64,000 bases of DNA from Pseudomonadota bacterium (GTDB lineage: Bacteria; Desulfobacterota; Binatia; Binatales; Binataceae): contig JAJPJA010000070.1 in assembly GCA_021324455.1 (NCBI GenBank), positions 62,001-126,000 on the forward strand, written 5' to 3'. The stretch's first letter is position 1. The number at the start of each line of letters is the position of its first letter. A model generated the notes under the pieces. That model saw only the letters and a program-made list of their open reading frames with translations. It was not told the origin of the DNA and did not search any database. Positions 61,131 through 64,000 of the stretch are shown piece by piece. The position numbers were made by a program, and so were the translations under genes.

Positions 61131-61588
61131 TGGATACCGACCGGCGCAGGTTGTTACGCTGGTTAGGCAAGGGGTCGGTGTTTGCTGCTTTCGTGGCGCA
61201 AATCGGCGCGGCGGCCCGCGCTTTTTTTCCCAACGTGCTGTACGAACCGCCGACCACGTTCAAGCTCAAGCAACCCGCCTTTTATCCGCAGGGCTACACC
61301 TTCGATGCCGAGCATCGTCTGTTCGTGATTCGCGCGGAGGCCAGATTCCACGTCATCTCCGCGGTCTGCACCCATCTGGGATGCACCGTGCAATGGCGCG
61401 GCACGGAATTCGACTGCCCCTGCCATGGCAGCCGTTTCGATGCCAATGGCAACGTCATCTCGGGACCGGCGCCGCGTCCGCTGCCGTGGTTTGAAATATC
61501 GATCGCGCCCGACGGTCTGCTTGAAGTCGACAGCGCCTCCGCCGTGCCGGAGGGCTCCTCGCTGACCGTGGCGACGGAGAAGACGTAA
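61130..61588 (+). CDS. Rieske iron-sulfur protein
   Basis: The 152-residue protein has a twin-arginine-like N-terminus ([10 protein letters not shown]) with a hydrophobic segment, as in Tat-exported Rieske proteins, and a high-potential-type Rieske domain: CTHLGC (C80, H82, C85) and CPCHGS (C96, C98, H99, S101). C85 and C98 should form the disulfide. It would pass electrons from quinol at the cytochrome b to cytochrome c. The start ATG overlaps the stop of the preceding flavoprotein gene (TGATG), and cytochrome b follows five bases later. Downstream of the second box it has an acidic tail ([13 protein letters not shown]). Confidence 0.95.
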   Translation: MDTDRRRLLRWLGKGSVFAAFVAQIGAAARAFFPNVLYEPPTTFKLKQPAFYPQGYTFDAEHRLFVIRAEARFHVISAVCTHLGCTVQWRGTEFDCPCHGSRFDANGNVISGPAPRPLPWFEISIAPDGLLEVDSASAVPEGSSLTVATEKT

Positions 61589-61593
61589 AGCCA

Positions 61594-62892
61594 GTGGCCG
61601 GCGGGATCCAGCGGTTATGGCGCAAGCTGGCGTGGCCGTGGTCGCCCGCCAGCGATCGCGAAGCCTCCGAAGCGATCGTGCGCAACTTGTGGCTGCATTG
61701 GTTTCCGGCCAAGGTGTCGGGCCGCAGTCTGTCGTGGAGCTACAGCTTATGGCTGGGCACCGCGGCGGCATCCCTGTTTGTCATTCTGACCGTCACCGGC
61801 GTGATGCTGATGTTCTTTTACGTGCCCTCCACCGAGCGCGCCTACGGCAGTATCAAGGACCTTGAATACGCGGTGAGTTTCGGACGGCTGTTGCGCAATC
61901 AGCATCGATGGGCGGCCGAAGGCATGGTGGCGTTGGCCTTCATGCACATGGCCCGGGTGTTTTTCACCGGCGCCTATCGCGGCTCGCGCGCGCTGAACTG
62001 GCTGGTGGGCGTGGCGCTTTTGCTGGGTACGCTGATGCTGTCGTTTACCGGCTACCTGCTGCCCTGGGACCAGCTCGCCTACTGGGCGATCACGGTCGGA
62101 ACCAACATCGCAAGCCAGGCTCCGCTGGTCGGTCCGACCGCGCGATACATCCTGCTGGGCGGCCATTTCGTCGGCCAGCAGACGCTGCTGCGCTTTTACG
62201 TCCTGCATGTTTTCTTCCTGCCCGCCGTGGTCTGGATCCTGGTCGCTTACCACATGTGGCGGGTGCGCAAAGACGGTGGACTGGCGGCGATCGAGCCGCT
62301 GCGCGCGCTGCGCCGGGCGGAGCCGCGCGAGATGCCGCGCACCAAAAGCTACTCGCTTTTCGGCCTGACCCCGGGCACTTCGGTTGCGGTGGCGAGTTCG
62401 ATGGGTCTGGAGGAGAGCGATCAGGTGGCGTCCTCGCCTAATCTGACGCGGCGGATGATGCTGGTCTTCCTGACCGTGTTCAATCTCACCCTGCTGCTGT
62501 CGCTGTTTATCAATGCTCCATTGGAGGGACCAGCCAATCCCTCGGTGACGCCCAACCCGGCCAAGGCGCCCTGGTATTTTGTGTGGCTGCAGGAGCTGGT
62601 GTCCTGGACCACCGTCCACCTGGGATCGATCACCATCAGCGGCGGCCTGTTGGGCGGGATTCTGGTTCCCGGAATCCTGCTCGCCGCGTTGATCCTGTGG
62701 CCCTTCTTGGATCGCTCCACGGACGCCGAGGGCGTTTGGTTTGCGCCCGAGCGCAAGCGGCAGAACGCGGTCTTCGTCGTCATAACCGCCGTGATCATCA
62801 TCCTGATCGTGGTCGGTGCCTGGCTGCGCGGGCCGTATTGGCATCTTTACTGGCCGTGGAGTCCGCGTCCGGTGCTGCCGCGGGTGCTGTAA
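61594..62892 (+). CDS. Cytochrome b, b6-type fused with subunit IV-like half
   Basis: The 432-residue integral membrane protein is a b6f-like cytochrome b joined to a subunit-IV-like C-terminal half. The probable heme b ligands are H104 and H118, and H205 and H220; the 15-residue spacing of the second pair is that of cytochrome b6 (14 in mitochondrial-type b). PWYF at 326-329 (NPAKAPWYFVWLQE) is the quinol-site motif of the second half, in a form also seen in menaquinol bc complexes. There is no Cys in the protein, so covalent heme ci as in b6 is excluded. The start is GTG, five bases after the Rieske stop. Confidence 0.95.
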   Translation: MAGGIQRLWRKLAWPWSPASDREASEAIVRNLWLHWFPAKVSGRSLSWSYSLWLGTAAASLFVILTVTGVMLMFFYVPSTERAYGSIKDLEYAVSFGRLLRNQHRWAAEGMVALAFMHMARVFFTGAYRGSRALNWLVGVALLLGTLMLSFTGYLLPWDQLAYWAITVGTNIASQAPLVGPTARYILLGGHFVGQQTLLRFYVLHVFFLPAVVWILVAYHMWRVRKDGGLAAIEPLRALRRAEPREMPRTKSYSLFGLTPGTSVAVASSMGLEESDQVASSPNLTRRMMLVFLTVFNLTLLLSLFINAPLEGPANPSVTPNPAKAPWYFVWLQELVSWTTVHLGSITISGGLLGGILVPGILLAALILWPFLDRSTDAEGVWFAPERKRQNAVFVVITAVIIILIVVGAWLRGPYWHLYWPWSPRPVLPRVL

Positions 62893-62904
62893 GGGCGCCT
62901 TATT

Positions 62905-63822
62905 ATGGCTGAACGCCGGGACCAATCGTTGGAGCGGCAGGACTTCGCCTGGCTGGTCCTGATGTCGCTGATATTCTTCGGCCTGGTGGCGATCGGCCTG
63001 TGGCGCGAATATGCCACCGCATGGCGCCCGTGGCAGCGGGAATTCAAGCTGGTGCTGGCGCACGCCGGCCGTTTTCAGGACGCCCGCAAGTTCCAGCCCG
63101 GAATACGCCAGATCTGGAACCCCGAACTCGGCGTGGTCGACCGTTGCGTGAGCTGCCACCTGGGCTACGAATGGGGCGGTATTCTGCCGGCCGCTCTGCG
63201 GCAGCCGCTCACGCCCCATCCGAACCTTTCCTTCATGAACCGCCATCCGTTCGACCGCTTCGGCTGTACGCCCTGCCACGCGGGCCAGGGATGGGCCACC
63301 AACGCGCACGCGGCCCATTACGGCGGAGGCGGCTGGGAGGAGCCGATGCTGTCGCGGCGGCTGGCCGCCGGTTGCGGCGTTAGCGAGGCCGAGTTGCTTC
63401 AGATGCGCTGCAACTTCTGCCATCGCCGCGACCGCTCCACGCAGGGGATGGACGCGATCAACCTGGCGAAGACTCTGATCAAGAAGAAGAAGTGCCTCAT
63501 CTGCCATAGCGTGGAAGGACAGGGCGGTCACAGCGCCCCGGACCTGACCTACGAAGGCGACAAGGATCCCGAGCAATTCGACTTCTCGCACATCGCCGGT
63601 GCCAGGACGGTGTTCAACTGGCACGTGGAGCATTTCATCGCGGCGGGCAAGGTTTCGCCGAAGACCGCGATGCCCGACTATGACATGCCGCCGGATCAGG
63701 CGCGGGCGCTGGCGCTGCTGATGCTGAGCTGGCGGCACATTAACTACCCGCCGCAGTATATCCCGCAGCCGCAATCCGCCCCGCAGACGGCGGCAACTCC
63801 GGCCGCGTCATCGAATCATTGA
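62905..63822 (+). CDS. Membrane-anchored tetraheme cytochrome c
   Basis: The 305-residue protein begins with a cytoplasmic-basic N-terminus and one hydrophobic helix (about residues 14-33), without a clear cleavage site, followed by a periplasmic domain with four CxxCH motifs: C81-C84-H85, C121-C124-H125, C169-C172-H173 and C197-C200-H201. A Pro/Gln/Ala-rich tail ends the protein. It is likely anchored beside the cytochrome b and takes electrons from the Rieske protein, the role of cytochrome c1/f. The ATG lies 12 bases after the cytochrome b stop. The last 178 bases of the window after its stop contain no gene. Confidence 0.93.
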   Translation: MAERRDQSLERQDFAWLVLMSLIFFGLVAIGLWREYATAWRPWQREFKLVLAHAGRFQDARKFQPGIRQIWNPELGVVDRCVSCHLGYEWGGILPAALRQPLTPHPNLSFMNRHPFDRFGCTPCHAGQGWATNAHAAHYGGGGWEEPMLSRRLAAGCGVSEAELLQMRCNFCHRRDRSTQGMDAINLAKTLIKKKKCLICHSVEGQGGHSAPDLTYEGDKDPEQFDFSHIAGARTVFNWHVEHFIAAGKVSPKTAMPDYDMPPDQARALALLMLSWRHINYPPQYIPQPQSAPQTAATPAASSNH

Positions 63823-64000
63823 GCGCTACGCAAGCGGGCAGGCGCAGGAAACCGCGGTGGGTTTCGTGCCGGGGGCCTCAGGGCGTTTGTTTTTGAATGC
63901 AAGCCGGCCCTTGCCGGGTCATCGACGCCGATTTAAAGCATCGGTTGGCTCGCGCCGGCGTTTATTGGGAAGGCCGGCAGCATCATCCAGGAAGGTCATG

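Noticed and set aside
61747-63774. Minus-strand 675-residue open frame opposite cytochrome b and tetraheme c
   Set aside because: Shadow of membrane and heme protein genes; it contains no motif.
1-64000. CRISPR arrays, rRNA genes or phage genes
   Set aside because: I saw no regularly spaced repeats, rRNA-like sequence, integrase or phage structural motif.

Overview
The window is high-GC bacterial chromosome with short intergenic gaps, mostly ATG/GTG starts with purine-rich ribosome binding sites, and no phage, integrase, intact insertion sequence or CRISPR array that I can see. The gene order pilD-tmk-holB-ricT-metG is one I associate with Deltaproteobacteria and related deep lineages. The many LLM-class (luciferase-like) monooxygenases, family III CoA-transferases, SDRs, D-aminoacylase-type amidohydrolases, MaoC hydratases and thiolase/DUF35 pairs recall uncultured soil lineages such as Candidatus Binatota (Desulfobacterota_B). 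That placement is inference from gene content, not a phylogeny.

Layout. 1-1 kb: the 3' part of an Ala-rich, Cys-containing protein of unknown function. 1.1-16.1 kb: a catabolic region with a Baeyer-Villiger-type monooxygenase, two LLM oxidoreductases, two SDRs, a metallophosphoesterase, a DHA2 exporter with a divergent TetR regulator and two operator palindromes, a D-aminoacylase-like amidohydrolase, a zinc alcohol dehydrogenase, a second TetR and an acyl-CoA dehydrogenase. 16.3 kb: a selenocysteine tRNA gene (selC), so the genome probably uses selenocysteine, although I see no selenoprotein gene here. 16.7-18.3 kb: a polytopic GT-C-like protein in AT-richer surroundings. 18.4-22.1 kb: an oxalate module (oxc and frc) and a cupin. 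22.4-26.7 kb: an exported zinc-phospholipase-C-like protein and a sugar-transfer group (GT87, YdjC/HpnK deacetylase, GT2). 26.8-31.8 kb: pilD-tmk-holB-ricT-metG. 31.9-41.6 kb: an SDR, a secreted protein of unknown function, a second D-aminoacylase-like enzyme, an SGNH-LemA-TPM-TPM operon, and a large beta-helix surface protein. 41.7-52.7 kb: an acyl-CoA region with a crotonase, an exported beta-propeller, a tandem two-domain CoA-transferase, a questin-oxidase-like protein, an AlkA-like glycosylase, and then an alpha/beta-hydrolase - thiolase-like - DUF35 - PHP - MaoC - MaoC operon. 53.1-56.7 kb: a small Cys-motif protein, a histidine kinase without a visible sensor, and cstA with a ybdD-like gene. 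57.0-63.8 kb: an electron-transfer operon of coiled-coil porin, two small cytochromes c, a GltD-like FAD protein with ferredoxin domains, a Rieske protein, a b6-type cytochrome b fused to a subunit-IV-like half, and a membrane-anchored tetraheme cytochrome c.

How it fits together. Most genes suit a heterotroph that activates organic acids as CoA esters, oxidises and hydrates them, and cleaves some by a thiolase-fold enzyme that lacks the usual thiolase cysteines and sits with DUF35 and MaoC partners, as in steroid side-chain retro-aldolase systems. The Rieske/cytochrome b/GltD-like operon is the strongest candidate for an unusual system: its gene content would link the quinone pool, an NAD(P)H/ferredoxin-type flavoprotein in the cytoplasm and c-type cytochromes in the periplasm.
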